From Rhynochetos jubatus (Eukaryota > Chordata > Aves > Eurypygiformes > Rhynochetidae): DNA of 64,000 bases. Positions 40,855 to 53,768 of the stretch are shown here, one piece after another. The notes under the pieces were generated by a model that worked only from the letters and a program-made list of their open reading frames with translations, had not been told where the DNA came from and did not search any database. The stretch covers positions 15,150,664 to 15,214,663 of the forward strand of contig CM050653.1 in the NCBI GenBank assembly GCA_027574665.1, in the 5' to 3' direction. A program made the position numbers and the translations under genes. The stretch's first letter is position 1, and each line of letters begins with the position of its first letter.

Positions 40855-42551
40855 GAAGAGGAAATGAAGAAGAGAGAGAAGGTTTAGCTATATATTATTT
40901 TGTACATCATCTTAAACTGTGCTATGTCTGCTTGCTTAAGATAAACCCTATGCGTATTTGCTAAAATGTCAAATTAACCCACCCGTTTCTAAGGATTGCT
41001 AAATGCCCATCAAGGAATGGAGGGATGCATTGAAGCTATTTTAATTAGCAAAGTGTGATTTAAAGGTTGCTAAAATCAAAAAGAGCTTATTCATTTTTCA
41101 TCAATAATCATTTTCCTTAATATTTCATCAAAACCTGCTGATTCGGAGACCACCTTCTGGGCTTTGATTCATTATGACTGCAGACATAATTTAATTTTCC
41201 CCCCTTTCCTCATTCTGTGATATGCTCTTTCATCTTTGAGACATTGTTAAGATGTTTCTAACATTCACAGATTGCTAATTGATCCAACTTTTTTAAAACT
41301 GTACTTAAGACAGAGGCTTCTTTTCTGTGGAAGCAATTTTCCATCCATTTGCTTTTACTAATGTTTTTTTTTAACCTTTGTATCTGATAAAGTATATATT
41401 CTCAAACAGACATATTAAAAATTGAGGACATGTGGTTTTATATGGTAAATGAGACAAAAATATTAGAGAGATGATGGAGGGAAATTAAGAGAGTACAGTC
41501 AGTAGGATTGCACAGACACCAAGTTAGGCCTTTATAGTTCATCTGAAACTAACTCAGAATCAAAACAGTGCTGTAAGTAATATTTTTCTATCTAAATCTT
41601 TGGGGGATCATGAAGAAAAGCAATTATGGGAATTTGTGCAAAGGCATTTTGTGAAAGGATGTACAATTAAAGGAAATTGCTCCTCTCACTTTAGTAGGGC
41701 TGTTCATCTAAGTTTTGTCTACATTATCATATGGTAGTAATTTCTAGTCCCAAAACGCATTTGTGTTACTATTTTAAGTTGAGATTCATAACTTGTTTCT
41801 TCTTGGAAGGTTTCCCTATGGAGTAGTATCCAGGAAACTTTGCATTCAGGTACTGTGTTAAAACAACAAATGGTTGGTTGCTCGGCATCAGCAGAACATA
41901 GTGGGTTGAAGCAGTCCAAGCACCACGGACTGTACCCTGATACTTTTGTGAGGGTGGCTGGAGAACACTCACAGTCAGCGCACTTCTCACTTGGTGGATG
42001 CAGTTGATGCCAGTATTTTTCATGCACTGTTATTTAGGGCAGCACCATCTTTCTTTTCTTATTTGTAGCTGTTTTCCTCAAGCCAGTCTAATTAGGATTT
42101 CAAAAAATGTCCTCTACGTCTTGCCTAGATGGTCAGAGCTAAGTCGTCGTTTCTGCTCTTAAGCCACATTGAACACTTCATGCAGACTGAATTTCATTAG
42201 CTTTCATTAGTTGCACCGTTCTGATGTAGTGAAAATTGCTGCAGCTTAAGATGTCAGTATTTAACAGGAAAACAGGTAAAACCAAGACAGCATTCAGTGT
42301 CAGGAATAATCCTACTTTATTGGAGCTCATGCTTATGTTTTTTAATATTCCTTCTCAAACTCAGATGCCTCCATCATCCATGTAGCATGTCATATGTGAG
42401 TGTGTATCCCCATTCAGTAGAGCACGTACGTACGTGCAGAATAAGATGTAGGTAAAAGAATGTGTTTGCTGGGGTGAAATTTTTATGTGTGCATGTTTAT
42501 GTCTATCTGTATGTATTAATATAAAAAAAATCTCCAATTTCCTTCACTCCA

Positions 42552-42720
42552 GAGGAAGTGACCTCCAGAGCTCATCTAGTCCAACCCCCTGCTCAGAGCA
42601 CTTTGATCAAGTCAGGTTGCTCAGGGCTGCAGTTGTCTTCTGAATATCCCTGAGGATGATGGAGGTTTCATCCAGCTCCCTGGGTGCCTGTTCCTGTGTT
42701 TAACCAGCCTCATACTACCT
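42552..42720 (-). mobile_element. CR1 LINE 3'-end fragment, antisense
   Basis: The + strand reads GACCTCCAGAGCTCATCTAG followed by TCCAACCCCCTGCTC, the reverse complement of the CR1 3' signature GGGGGTTGGACTAGATGA. The following text (CAGGTTGCTCAGGGC, CCTGGGTGCCTGTTCC) fits the 3'-terminal region of CR1 in antisense. It is short and truncated, as CR1 copies usually are. Confidence 0.7.
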
Positions 42721-43204
42721 AAAACAAAAAAACCCCAAAGAACAGTTTGGGGGGTGTGTGTTAAAAAAATTATATTATTGACTTTATGTAAGATTTGGCA
42801 TATGAAACAACAGATGCAAATTTTTCAGGTATCGAAAGAAATGTTTAAAACAATACAGATTACTTTACACAATAATACTTCATTGTTAACTTTTAACTTT
42901 TCCTAGGATGATTGCCAGAGTTGGTTTTTTTTCTTAAATCACCTATTGTATTTCCATATTTCAGATACACTTAAATACACGGCTTGTTTCTCACAAATTA
43001 TTTTGAATATGTATGTTGCCTTTTTCTCCCCTAGACTATTCAAAACTTACACTTTATCTTCAAACTTTTTATGCAGCTCTTCGTTGCTTTTGAAATACAG
43101 GAATCTGCCTTTTCTTCTTTATTTCACAGATTTTGTATTGTGTGAACAACATTCAGCTCCACCAAAAATAGCACATCTGAAAGTACTTTTGAAAAGTACT
43201 TTTT

Positions 43205-43580
43205 TCAGCCTGGAGAAGAGAAGGCTCCTGGGAGACCTTATACCACCTTCCAATACCTGAAGGGGCCTACAAGGAAGCTGGGGGGGGAGTTTTTACAAGG
43301 GCCTGTAGTGACAGGACAAGGGGTAACGGGTTTAAACAGAAAGCGAGGAGATTTAGATTAGATATCAGGAAGAAGTTCTTCGCGTAGAGGGTGGTGAGGC
43401 ACTGGCACCGCTTGCCCAGAGAAGCTGTGGATGCCCCATCCCTGGAAGTGTCCAAGGCCAGGCTGGATGGGGCTTTGAGCAACCTGGTCTAGTGGAGGGT
43501 GTCCCTGCCCATGGCAGGGGGGTTGGAACTGGATGGTCTTGAATGTCCCTTCCAACCCAAACCATTCTGTGATTCTGTGA
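43205..43580 (+). mobile_element. CR1 LINE 3'-end fragment
   Basis: Begins in the ORF2 C-terminal coding stretch (CAGCCTGGAGAAGAGAAGGC). It runs through the AGGAAGAAGTTCTTC and GGCTGGATGGGGCTTTGAGC words and ends in CCAACCCAAACCATTCTGTG plus a second ATTCTGTGA unit, the characteristic CR1 3' short repeat. It is 5'-truncated and has lost coding capacity (a G run and frame breaks near 43282-43290). Confidence 0.9.
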
Positions 43581-44551
43581 AAAAACAACTTGGAGCTGTG
43601 AGTGGTGTTGGACTGCGTATGCTCCTTACACATATGTAGTTGTTGCTTTTCAGTCGGTCTTGTTCTGCTGGTGGATAACTGCGTTGCTCTCCTGCACAGG
43701 CAGGATTGCTGCCATGTAGGACCTGGGGCTGTGACAGCCTCTCTCCTTCTGCTGAAGGATTTTCAGTATTTCTGTTTTAATGCTAAGGTTCTACAGCTCA
43801 TCTGCCCAATTTCCTGGACAAAAAGAGATCATAAGCCCCAGAGAAATGATACTGTGTTGGCAGAGAATTGCAAAACAAAGGCTTCCAAGCGTTTCTCAAA
43901 GCCCTGCTCACCTACGTTCGTTCATGAGCTAAAACTTGCAGATGGTGAGTGAGGTGGCATTGCAGGAACCGAGCCTCAGGAGGCGCAGGTGCCTCCTGCA
44001 GAGCTGAAAGGCTGCACAGGAGGAGTGGGAGGAGGGAACTGAAGCCACTGTCCTGTGGAGATAGGAGTGCTGCAAGACAGTGATCGGGGAGAGGAAGCTG
44101 CCTGCCCAGCTCGCTGTGACAAAGGTGAGCCAGCTATCCTCTCACTCTCAAAAAAAATCAGCCACCCTCCTCATAAGCACCGATGTGGCATAGAATGGTC
44201 TATACAGGGTTGTCTTTCATCTAGATAGTATGTTTGCAAGGGTCCTAAAGAACTTCATAACCTTTAATGGGGACTTGTAGTCAATATAACAACCATTTCA
44301 CTCCACGGCTGATCCCCTTGCCACTCCCTGCGCTGACAAGCACCCAACCACCTGCACAGTGAAACACTACTGCAGTTTAATTGCATATAAATCAGGGCTG
44401 GGGAGTGGAGACAAGGCAGGAGAGTCTGGAAGGAGAATTTAAGTGGAAAAGGTAATTACTTGAGCTGGAACATGGCCAGGGCACCAAGGTTAACACCTGT
44501 ACGCTTGTGAGAAGTGCCTGGTGATATTCTTCCAGAAACCATTTTCTACTG

Positions 44552-44680
44552 AGTTATAGAAGGGACCTTGTTAGTCACTTGGTCTGACTCCCTTCTTACA
44601 CTGAATTGATTCCTACTGTGGTTTATTCCATCACTCATGTATTGCCCATTCAGTCACTTTGAAATGGGGTTTGTCCACCA
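44552..44680 (-). mobile_element. Possible old CR1 3'-end relic, antisense
   Basis: GAGTTATAGAAGGGACCTTG followed by AGTCACTTGGTCTGACTCCC resembles the antisense CR1 3' end (ATAGAAGGGACCT ... TCTAGTCCAACCCCC) with many substitutions. It is too short and diverged to be sure. Confidence 0.3.
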
Positions 44681-47600
44681 GCTTTATGTGGAGTGATAGC
44701 CTGCTCTTTTTCTTTTATAGCTATTGGTTGAGAAGACAATTGCCTGGTATTTAACCTAAATTTTTATTTTATGACCTCCATGTTCTTTTGAATGTACTAG
44801 GGTCTGCGGCAGATAATGTGACTGAAATTCCAAGTACCTATCCGAGGGCGTCCCTTGAGATCCTAAGGAAAGAGGAAAAAATTATTTTAATGTGTGTTCC
44901 TCAGTCACAAGACATGGTAAATTATCTGCTGCTGAGACCTCTGCTGCAGTGTTTAGACTGCTGCAAAGGCAAAAGCTAGCTCAGATATCACCACATCATG
45001 CCACAGAAGAGAAAAACCTTTACCATCTTCTTTTCCTTCTCTGTTTGAGACAAGTGCAACATCTCTGCTTTTGTGAGCTTAGTCTAATCATATTTTTCAT
45101 ATTTCACCCTCTTAGTTCATTATTCCATCTTCTGTCAATTTATGTTCTCTTTGCAGTGCTCAGGAGTAAAATTTGAAGTAACTCAACAGTTACATACTCC
45201 AACGTTCCACCTGAGCTACTCAAACATCCTCTTTACTGTCAAGGGATATGGAGAGCAGATCTGCATGCTCCCGCCAGTCATACAAGAACTCTGAAAAGTA
45301 TTTTTCAGTTTATTTCTCAGTAAGATAGATACTTATCTCATTTTAAAACCCCCCATACTTTCATCTGAAGATGGCTAGCTCTTGAATACCTATCTTTCCA
45401 GTAGTAGGAGAGATAAATTTTATTTTACTCTTGACCATGTTTTGGATGGGTGTTTTTCATTTGTAAGAAACCTGCATCATTTCACAAGGTTGTGCACAGT
45501 CTGTCCTAATTTCCTATTATGCCTGTCAGCATTACCTGAACAGCTCTTCAGAGGAGGTATGCAGGACATCATTGTGTCTATTTGCTCATATGAGACTGAA
45601 TGTGGACATCATTTCCTACTGGTTCAGCTAAGTCTCAGCTGCAATATTTGTATTTCCTTACGGGTGCGCACTGAAAAGGACTTCTGCACATTCAGCAGTC
45701 AGTTACACAATCTGCAATTTGAAGTTAGGTGGTTTCATATCTAAAATTAATTTTTTGGTGGTATTACTTGTATATGGTTGATAGCATAGTGAACATTGAT
45801 ATTTCACTGACACTTATTATAAAAGAGAATTATATTACAATATTAGAGGGAGATGTTGAAACTTGCATGTAAATTTAAGCTTCGCCGTGTACCCAGACTG
45901 ACAAATTATGGTAGTGTACAGGAAAGAAAAGGAGCTAACAGAAGTTTAAAAATCATGTGAGAAGAGGAAGGCAGTTTTATACAGTAAATAAATAAGATAT
46001 TAAGAAGAATGACATGAAGGAAGTGGTTGATGTGAGAGGAGCATGTCAAAATAGCAGGAAATGAAAGTTAGAAGCATCAGAGGACTAAAGAGTGAGAATG
46101 AGGTTGTGTGTCAGAGGCAAAAAAGAGCTCCCAGATTGGGACTTGGAGATGACAAAGACTGGGGATGAAGGTAGTTACAGGAGGAAAAGAAAGGTAATTA
46201 TGCTTCAGGAGTCCTTAATCTATGTCAGTAAGCTCCTTGGCCATGATATAATTCACACACAAGTCACCAGAATACAACCAATTAAATTTTGCTGTATTAC
46301 TTCTTTTCCCCCTCTATGAGCTTTCCTCCAGGATTCACCTGAGATTAGGCAAAGACATCTGAGCTTATTCATTACCTCCCTGCAACTTCAGCAGTGCTGC
46401 AGATGATACAGAAATGAAGCCTTGACTGCTGCATCCCATCATCTAAATTCAGCTGCTCTTCCCTTTGCTATCACATAGAACAATTTAAAGAGGCATGAAA
46501 CAGCAGGAGCCGCAATGTAGGTGTTTAGATTCTTGCTGCTTGGTCACATTTCTGTCTTGCTGTATCTGCAAGGGTATTGCAAACTTGATTAAAAAAATTA
46601 ATGGTGAGAAACAAAGGGATGAGCAAAGAGAACAAAAGAAAAAAAGTGAAGAGAGCGTGGAAGAAGTTTATTGCATGCAAGTCATCCAATTATCCCTCAG
46701 AGCCCAAATCCCTTGTCTAATTGTCTAAGTTGATCCTTTAGGACTGAATGGATTAAATGAAATAGCAGGGCTGGTGGAAAGCAGCCTATGGGAGGCATTT
46801 TGTGAACAGGCTTGCCTGAACAGCACAATAGAGTTTCTATTTGCTTCTGTTTGTCTGGGCTTTCTGTTATCAAAAGAAGTAGCAAAGGATGAAAAATATA
46901 AGGGCTTTTGATTAGAAAATAGTCCCTTCGGCTCAGAGTTGAGGCACTGGGGGGTGCTGGAAGAATTGTTCCCGATGCTTTTTATGCTGTGCTAGTCTGT
47001 ATGGTATATCTCTCTCTGGGATCATAAACTCTCACTTTACACTATATTAAGTTCATTTGAAAAACTGAGGGAAAAGAAAAACTTCTTTAAAACATCTCAC
47101 AGCAAAATCACTAGACACTGGAGAATGTCAGGATTGAGCTGGCGATAAAACGAGAGCAAGCTGTAGCCCACACCGTTGTCTCACAGCAATTGCGTGTGCC
47201 AAACTCGCAACAGAGGAAAGAAGACTGTCAGGCCTAATGTACCTTAAAGGGCTTCTGTTTAATACATTCCTCTGCATACACACCAGATAAGGAAGAGTGC
47301 TGTCTAATAGTCTAGTATCTCATCCTGTCGTGCAAAATATCTCCTGCAATTATCCCCTTCTAGACAACATCAGCTCCCCTCCCTGCATCAGTAGGGGTTT
47401 AGGAAGAGAAAACAGGACCATCCTCTTAAAGAGTGAAAAGCAGAAGAAATCAATCTTCTCCCGATTTTGTTTCCTCTTGGCCAAAACCTTCAGTTTTGCC
47501 CAGTGCACTGCCCTGTGAAAGAGGACTTTCAGGACAATGGCAAATCCTTGAGCAGTGATGCTATCTTACTTGTATTTATATAATGCCAAAGAGTGTGGTG

Positions 47601-50600
47601 CAGCACTTTATGGAGTTTATAATAAGATCAGGTTGTCTCCCATAAAAATCTTGCACTTCTTAAGATGTAAGACAGCATTAGAAGGAAAAGAGGTTACAGA
47701 AATGTTAGGTTGTTCATTTGGACATCCTCAGGTGACATCCAGCTAAGAAATTAATTTCCTGAGAGAAACCTGCAGCAGAAAAGAAACTTTATGTGAATTG
47801 GAAGGAGCTTAGCAGGTAGGACAGAAAAAGAAATGCTTTCTAAGCAGTCCTAAACCTGACTTGTATGTCCTTATGCCTTCCCTACTTATACCTCAAATTT
47901 TAGTTAAGAATAATAGTTTTTAAAATTCCTACTCAGTCATTTTATCAAAACCTTTTCCAAGCCTTCTCTGTGGTGAACACTGAAATAATTCATGCAGTCA
48001 GACCGTTCTGACTGAATAATTGATACATTTTGACAGGCTGAATGTACAATGGATTACATTTGCTTCTCAATATATATATATATGTGATGATTAACGTAAC
48101 TAGGTCTTACGTGTACTCATCAAGGGGAGAAAATGCTCCGAAGAGAATATTATTTGATGGTTCGATGAACTGAACTTTGATACTGCACTTAGACTGTTGA
48201 TAGCATTAAGATAGTCGTGATGGTTTATGGATCTAACTGTCAAATTAGAAAATTTCACTGAGTTAGGGAGAAAACTTGGTGAAATGTCGGGAATTTAAAG
48301 AGATGCCATTGACGTGTTTAGATCCAAGATTCCTCTTTCTAAATTCTAGTCTTTACTCCTTGAGGATGAATGGATATCTGAAATACTCTGATTTAATGTG
48401 GTTCCATCAGACCTAAATCTACTGGGATGTGTCCTAGCTAAAGCCACAGAGGTTCCACAAAAAATAATTCAAAGCTTTAAAAAGGAGCTTATTCATGCCT
48501 GAATTAGAAAGCCAAGCTATCTATATAGTCAAAGGAGAGAACTAGTATCCTCAGGAGGGCAATTCAGAGCATCCAAGTGAGATAGCTTTAGGCAGAGTTG
48601 TAAATGCTCCCTACCCATACATATTAATCCTGCCCTGAGGTCATATAGTTACCAAGTTGATGCGAACTCATTAAGTGTGAAGTCAACCAAGCTTCCTCTC
48701 TGTGCATCGTGCAAATGGAAGTCCATTCATGAAGGTTTGGCCATCCGTAGCTCTCCAGGGATTGTCTGGTTTGCTCTTAGGATGTCGTGTACCCCTGATG
48801 TCATAGTGAATGAGCATCACTTTTGCATGTAGCTATACGATATCAGAATGAGATGTAGAAACTCTGTGACTCTCATAAAATGTAGGAACTAAGGAGGATG
48901 TTCACACACAGTTAGTATAGGTATTGAGAGAGAGAAGTCCATATATAGTGCTTGGATAGAGATATGTCCTCCACAGGGTAAATGAAAGCGCTCTAGGAAC
49001 ATACCTTTTTCTAGAAAGGAAGTCTGGTTTTTGTAACATATGCACTGAAAATTAGACATGTGAATATCCCATGAAAGGCAAATGCAATGCCTAAATGTGA
49101 ACGTTTGGAGCAACTTTAAGTGTCCTGAGGTACACAAACCCAGCCTATAACTCCAATCAAGAAGGATGTGGGGCTGCTGTAGGTCCTTTTCATATCTGCC
49201 TTTCCTATGGAAATAAGTCTTTGGGTAACTAAAATGACACAGATTTCCATGTTCATCTAAGTTTCTGGTGCTCACACAAGTGACTTTTAGCTACAATTAC
49301 AGTAGTCTGCAGTGGAAATGAAACCTGATTCATCCACATGCACAATCAGGATTAAAACCACTGTGCCTGCCTGTCTTTTCCTGTTGGTTATATCGTTCTC
49401 TGTCCTCATTCCTGTGCGTAGGAAGGCGAAGTGTTACATCTGAATATGACAGTGGCTGGATGGCTACTGTGTGCTCTGAAATACTCAAATGCACTTAAAT
49501 ATTGAAGCATTTAAATACAGATAAATACTAAATGTTTATATATCGAACAAATACTATCTGAAGGATTTCATTTAGAGGATTTGAATCACTAAATATTTGA
49601 ATCTTTCGTTTGCCTCTCTCCTCATTATTCGGAAAGGAAATGTAGATTCATAACTGCCCTCATAGGCTGTTTTCTGGGGCAGGAATATATGCAAGAAGAA
49701 AAGCAGTGAAGGTTCAGCTTGTTGAGTCTGGCCAGTTTTAGAAAGTTTCTGGGTCTGTATTCTTCTGGAGACTCAAATATCATGAACTAAACACTGTCTG
49801 TTTCACTAAATACAAAACTTATGTTTTTATTTTAAGGCGACTTACATGCATAAATGTCTGTTGTATCTTATCATCTACTTCTTTGTGATGACTATTTAAA
49901 CATCACAGAGCCATAGATCCAATTACCAAGTTGGTAATTAACTGGGTTTGTTTTGTTTTGAAAAAGATATTGTTTCCATATTGTACTATAAAATTTGATA
50001 TGTTTCAGTGAAAATAATGCCTTAACTGTTGAATAATGTCTATTTGTAGCCTTTGAGTGAATTTTGCTGTGCAATCTCTACCTACTCAAACTTGACTTTG
50101 AAAAACGACGAGATGTTGTTTACAAACATTTCCTCAGCAATTTTAATTGCATGTGGTAGCCCTTATTTGTGGCTGAACCTCTGAATGGCAGCTAGAGAAG
50201 AATTTGCCTTTCAAGGGCAAAATAGCTGTAGTCTGCAGTTGTCTGCTTCTACAGGTGCCATTAATACCATTTACTCAAGCAAGATGAGAACCTGTTTTAT
50301 AAAGTATTTTGAGAATCTGTAAGACCACAAGAATTTTTGCCTTATGTAGACAATATAGTATATGATAGATTGGGGGAGACATTGTTCAAAGAATAAGTTG
50401 AAACAGCGTATGAGAATTCTGATATCTCAGCAACTGTAATACTGCTAAAAAGTCATGACATAACGTAGCTGATCCTTTAAAATGCAATAAGATATTATTT
50501 TAAGATTTGTAATGGAATTTTTCTCACTTGATTATTATAATTGGCTCTATAAGTAACACATTTTAAATATTTCATGTTGGCAATGCCAGCATAACAAAGG

Positions 50601-50819
50601 ACTTAACATGAGAGAAATGCAAATAGATTTTGTTTTGCTTCATATGCAATAATTATTAATGGAAATTTGCTTCATAAATGATTTGGAAGAGGATACACAT
50701 TTTTTCAAGAGCTGGTCTTTGTTTCTGTCATACTCTGAGAGCCACTCTAATATGATGTATAGGTTTCTCAAAAGAAGGGAATATTCACACCATTCTTCTG
50801 GAGAAACAGGCTGCTCATG

Positions 50820-51889
50820 GCTTGGATGAGTGTGCTCTTTGCTGGATGTCCAGGCCCAAAGACTTGTGGTGAATGCAGTCAGATCCAGTTGGTGGCCAGT
50901 CACACCACACACAAGTGATATTCCCAAGGGCTAACTAGGGCCAGTTCTGTTTAGTGTCTTTATCAATGACCTGGATGAGGGGATCGAGTGCACCCTCAGT
51001 AAGTTTGCAGATGGCACCAAACTGGGCAGGAGTGTTGATCTGCTCGAGGGTAAGGAGGTCTTTCAGAGGGATCTGGACAGGCTGGATCAATGGGCAGAGG
51101 CCAACTGTGTGAGGTTCAACAAGGCCAAGTGTCAGGTCCTGCACCTGGGTCACAACCACCCCAGGCAATGCTAAAGGCTTGGGGATGAGTAGCTGGAAAG
51201 CTGCCTGGTAGAAAAGGACCGGGGCTGCTGGTTGACAGCAGCTGAATGAGCCAGCAGTGTGCCCAGTGGCCAAGAAGGACAATAGCATCCTGGCCTGCAT
51301 CAGGAACGGTGTGGCCAGCAGGACTAGGGAAAGGATTGTCCCCCTGTACTTGATTTGAGGTGTGGCCTCACCTGTGCCTTGTGTTCAGTTTTGGGCCCCT
51401 CACTACAAGACAGACACTGAGGTGCTGGAGCGTGTCCAGAGAAGGGCAACGGAGCTGGTGAAGGGTCTGGAGGACAAGTCCTGTGAGGAGTGGCTGAGGA
51501 AGCTGGGGTGGTTTAGCCTGGAGAAGAGGAGGCTCAGGGGAGACCCTATCACTCCCTACAACTACCTGAAATGAAGTTGCAGAGAGGTGGAGGTTGGTCT
51601 CTTCTCCCAGGTGACAAGTGATAGAACAAGAGGAAATGGCCTCAAGTTGTGACAGGTGAGGTTTAGACTGGATATTAGGAAAAATTTCTTCACTGAAAGA
51701 GTTGATCAAACATTGGAACAGGCTGCCCAGGGAGATTGTTTAGTCGCCAGCCCTGGAGGTATTTAAGAGATGTAGTGTTGAAGTGCTGAAGGACGTGGTT
51801 TAGTGGTGGTATTAGCAGTCTTAGGCTAATGGTTGGACTTCATGATCTGAAAGGTCTTTTCCAATCTAAAAGATTCTATGATTCTGTGA
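50820..51889 (+). mobile_element. CR1 LINE fragment with reverse-transcriptase C-terminal half
   Basis: The longest CR1 copy here, about 1.07 kb and truncated at the 5' side. The frame near 50850-51175 reads RLVVN, then [16 protein letters not shown], then [10 protein letters not shown], then [19 protein letters not shown]: the RT palm and thumb of CR1 ORF2. The palm FADD motif is changed to FADG, so the catalytic second Asp is missing. Stops and frameshifts follow (after 51175). The frame resumes at 51362 with [20 protein letters not shown] and LVKGLEDKS. The end at 51871-51889 carries ATTCTATG and ATTCTGTGA terminal repeats. It is non-functional. Confidence 0.92.
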
Positions 51890-51969
51890 TCTATTGTCCC
51901 TATTACTAGTGCATGGGGAAAAAATACTGGATTTACAGTGGAAGTAAAAAAGGTTGTTTTTTGTCTAGT

Positions 51970-52115
51970 GATAAGAAGGATGAAACACTGAAAGTAGATT
52001 GCCTGTAGAGGTCGTGGATTTCTCCAACATCAGAAAACTTTATGGTCAGGTGAGGCTGGCTGTTTCTTCCCAGACCGATGACTTTCAGGTCCCTTCCAGC
52101 TCTACTTTTCAGTCA
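51970..52115 (+). mobile_element. Probable degraded CR1-like 3'-end fragment
   Basis: The words GTAGAGGTCGTGGATTTCTC, TGGTCAGGTGAGGCTGG and CAGGTCCCTTCCAGCTCTAC follow the order of a CR1 3'-terminal region (end of ORF2 then 3' UTR). It is diverged and lacks a clear terminal repeat. It lies about 80 bp after another CR1 and could be an older insertion split from it. Confidence 0.45.
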
Positions 52116-52578
52116 GGGAAAACCATTCAAATTCATTGAACATATTTGTGTTGACTGTTACATGGTATTGTATAGACTCCCTGATGGAATGTTACTGGTT
52201 TGACTTTCAGTGGGGGTATTTTTTGCAAGCACATTATTATTTTTCTGCTAGACATGTAGGATTAGATGATATTTTTAGAAATTTTAATCCAATAAATTAT
52301 TCTTTTTTGTCATGATGACATATTTAAATACTAAGTTTTGAAGGATGTTTTGCTAGAGCTAAGAGGAAAGGAAAAGAAAAGATGAACTGTTAGAGGTGAT
52401 AGAATTTATTGCAAAGACCCTTTGCACTAAATAGTTCAAAATGGAGTAAATTATCTTAACGTTAAAGTAAACTCAGTATGTTATAGGAAGTTGCAACTTC
52501 AGAGCTAATGCTCTGAAAATTCATGAAAAAGTAACTTTGCCAGAGAGGCAAACGTTTAGGTTTTGTATGACTGAAAAG

Positions 52579-52648
52579 TAAAGCTGTAAGTACAGCTTTA
52601 AACAACTTTTTTTATTATAACAACTTTTTAAACTGTTGTTATAATAAA
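52579..52648. repeat. Two adjacent perfect inverted repeats (hairpins)
   Basis: First hairpin: the 9-bp arms TAAAGCTGT (52579-52587) and ACAGCTTTA (52592-52600) with a 4-base loop. Second: 14-bp arms TTTATTATAACAAC (52611-52624) and GTTGTTATAATAAA (52635-52648) with a 10-base loop. Both are perfect. They are only 10 bases apart and AT-rich, and could extrude as cruciforms. No transposon ends or target duplication were noticed. Confidence 0.8.
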
Positions 52649-53294
52649 TATTTTTAAATAACTGTATTGCTTTGGGTTCTTTAAGAAACACCTCATTATT
52701 ACTGCAGTGGTCTTCAGGGTGCTAATCAGAAAATCATGTAAATTGTTAGACTGGTTGGCAGCTAATAGACTTCAAGCTTTGGATGAATTATTTTGTGCTC
52801 ATACAAGTAATAGGCATATTAAATCTGAGCATTTCACCATCAAATCTCTAATACATGTGAAACACATTGAATGGTGATACTTAGCACTTAGAAAGTGCTT
52901 TACTACCATGAAGCATTGTATGGACAATTGTTACTGAAACCTTGTGAGGGCTAGGTTGATATCTCTGTTTAAAGACAAAAAAATATCAACCCAGTGAAAG
53001 CAGTCTGTGATGCAAATTGCATCAACCAAAATTGTGTATCAGAGAAGTTTCTTTATATGCTTATACTCTTCCATGGATGTTTGCTGTTGGTCACTGTTAG
53101 AAGATATAGAGCAGATGGACCTTTTCTGTGATCCAGTCAAACTGGGTTTGTGTCTTTGACAGTAGGAAAATTAAGTTAGAACAAAGGAGAAAGACACCAT
53201 GACTAAGATGTCCACAGTTTTGTGAACTTAATTGCATACACAATTTACTAGCTTCTTGAATCTACTTGCAGGCACTTTGCGAACAAACAGGAAG

Positions 53295-53768
53295 GACAAG
53301 GAGCTACTGGAGAGGGTCCAGCGCAGGGCCACTAAGGTGATGTAGGGCCTGGAGCACCTTCCATATGGGGAAAGGCTGAGAGAGCTGGGGCTGTTTAGCT
53401 TGGAGAAGAGGAGGCTGAGGGGGGATCTCATCAATGCTTATCAATATCTAAAGGGTGGGTGTCAGGAGGATGGGGCCAGGCTCTTCTCAGTGGTGCCCAG
53501 TGACAGGACTAGGGGTGATGGCCACAAACTGGAACACAGAAGGGTCAACCTGAACATGAGGAAACCCTTCTTCCCTGTGAGGGTGCCAGAGCACTGGGAC
53601 AGGCTGCCCGGAGAGGGGGTGGAGTCCCCTTCCCTGGAAACTTTAAAAAGCCGCCTGGACTTGTTCCTGTGTGATCTAGTCTCAGTGATCCTGCTCTGGC
53701 AGGGGGGTTGGACTAGATGATCTCTAGAGATCCCTTCAAACGTCTCCCACTCTGTGAATCTGTGAATC
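53295..53768 (+). mobile_element. CR1 LINE 3'-end fragment with well-kept ORF2 tail
   Basis: Reads [13 protein letters not shown], a stop, [20 protein letters not shown], then [47 protein letters not shown] and QGGWTR before a stop. This is the CR1 ORF2 C terminus, open from 53346 to 53720. It ends with GGGGGTTGGACTAGATGATC and TCTGTGAA/TCTGTGAAT terminal repeats. It is the least decayed CR1 in the window (one internal stop at 53344-53346), so probably the youngest. The 106-codon ORF at 53400-53720 is this remnant, not a host gene. Confidence 0.93.

Noticed and set aside
40834..40881. Poly-A tail of a processed pseudogene
   Set aside because: No coding-like or cDNA-like sequence upstream of the A run and no flanking duplication.
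53400..53720. 106-codon ORF with clean coding look
   Set aside because: It is the C-terminal tail of CR1 ORF2 in a truncated LINE, not a host gene.
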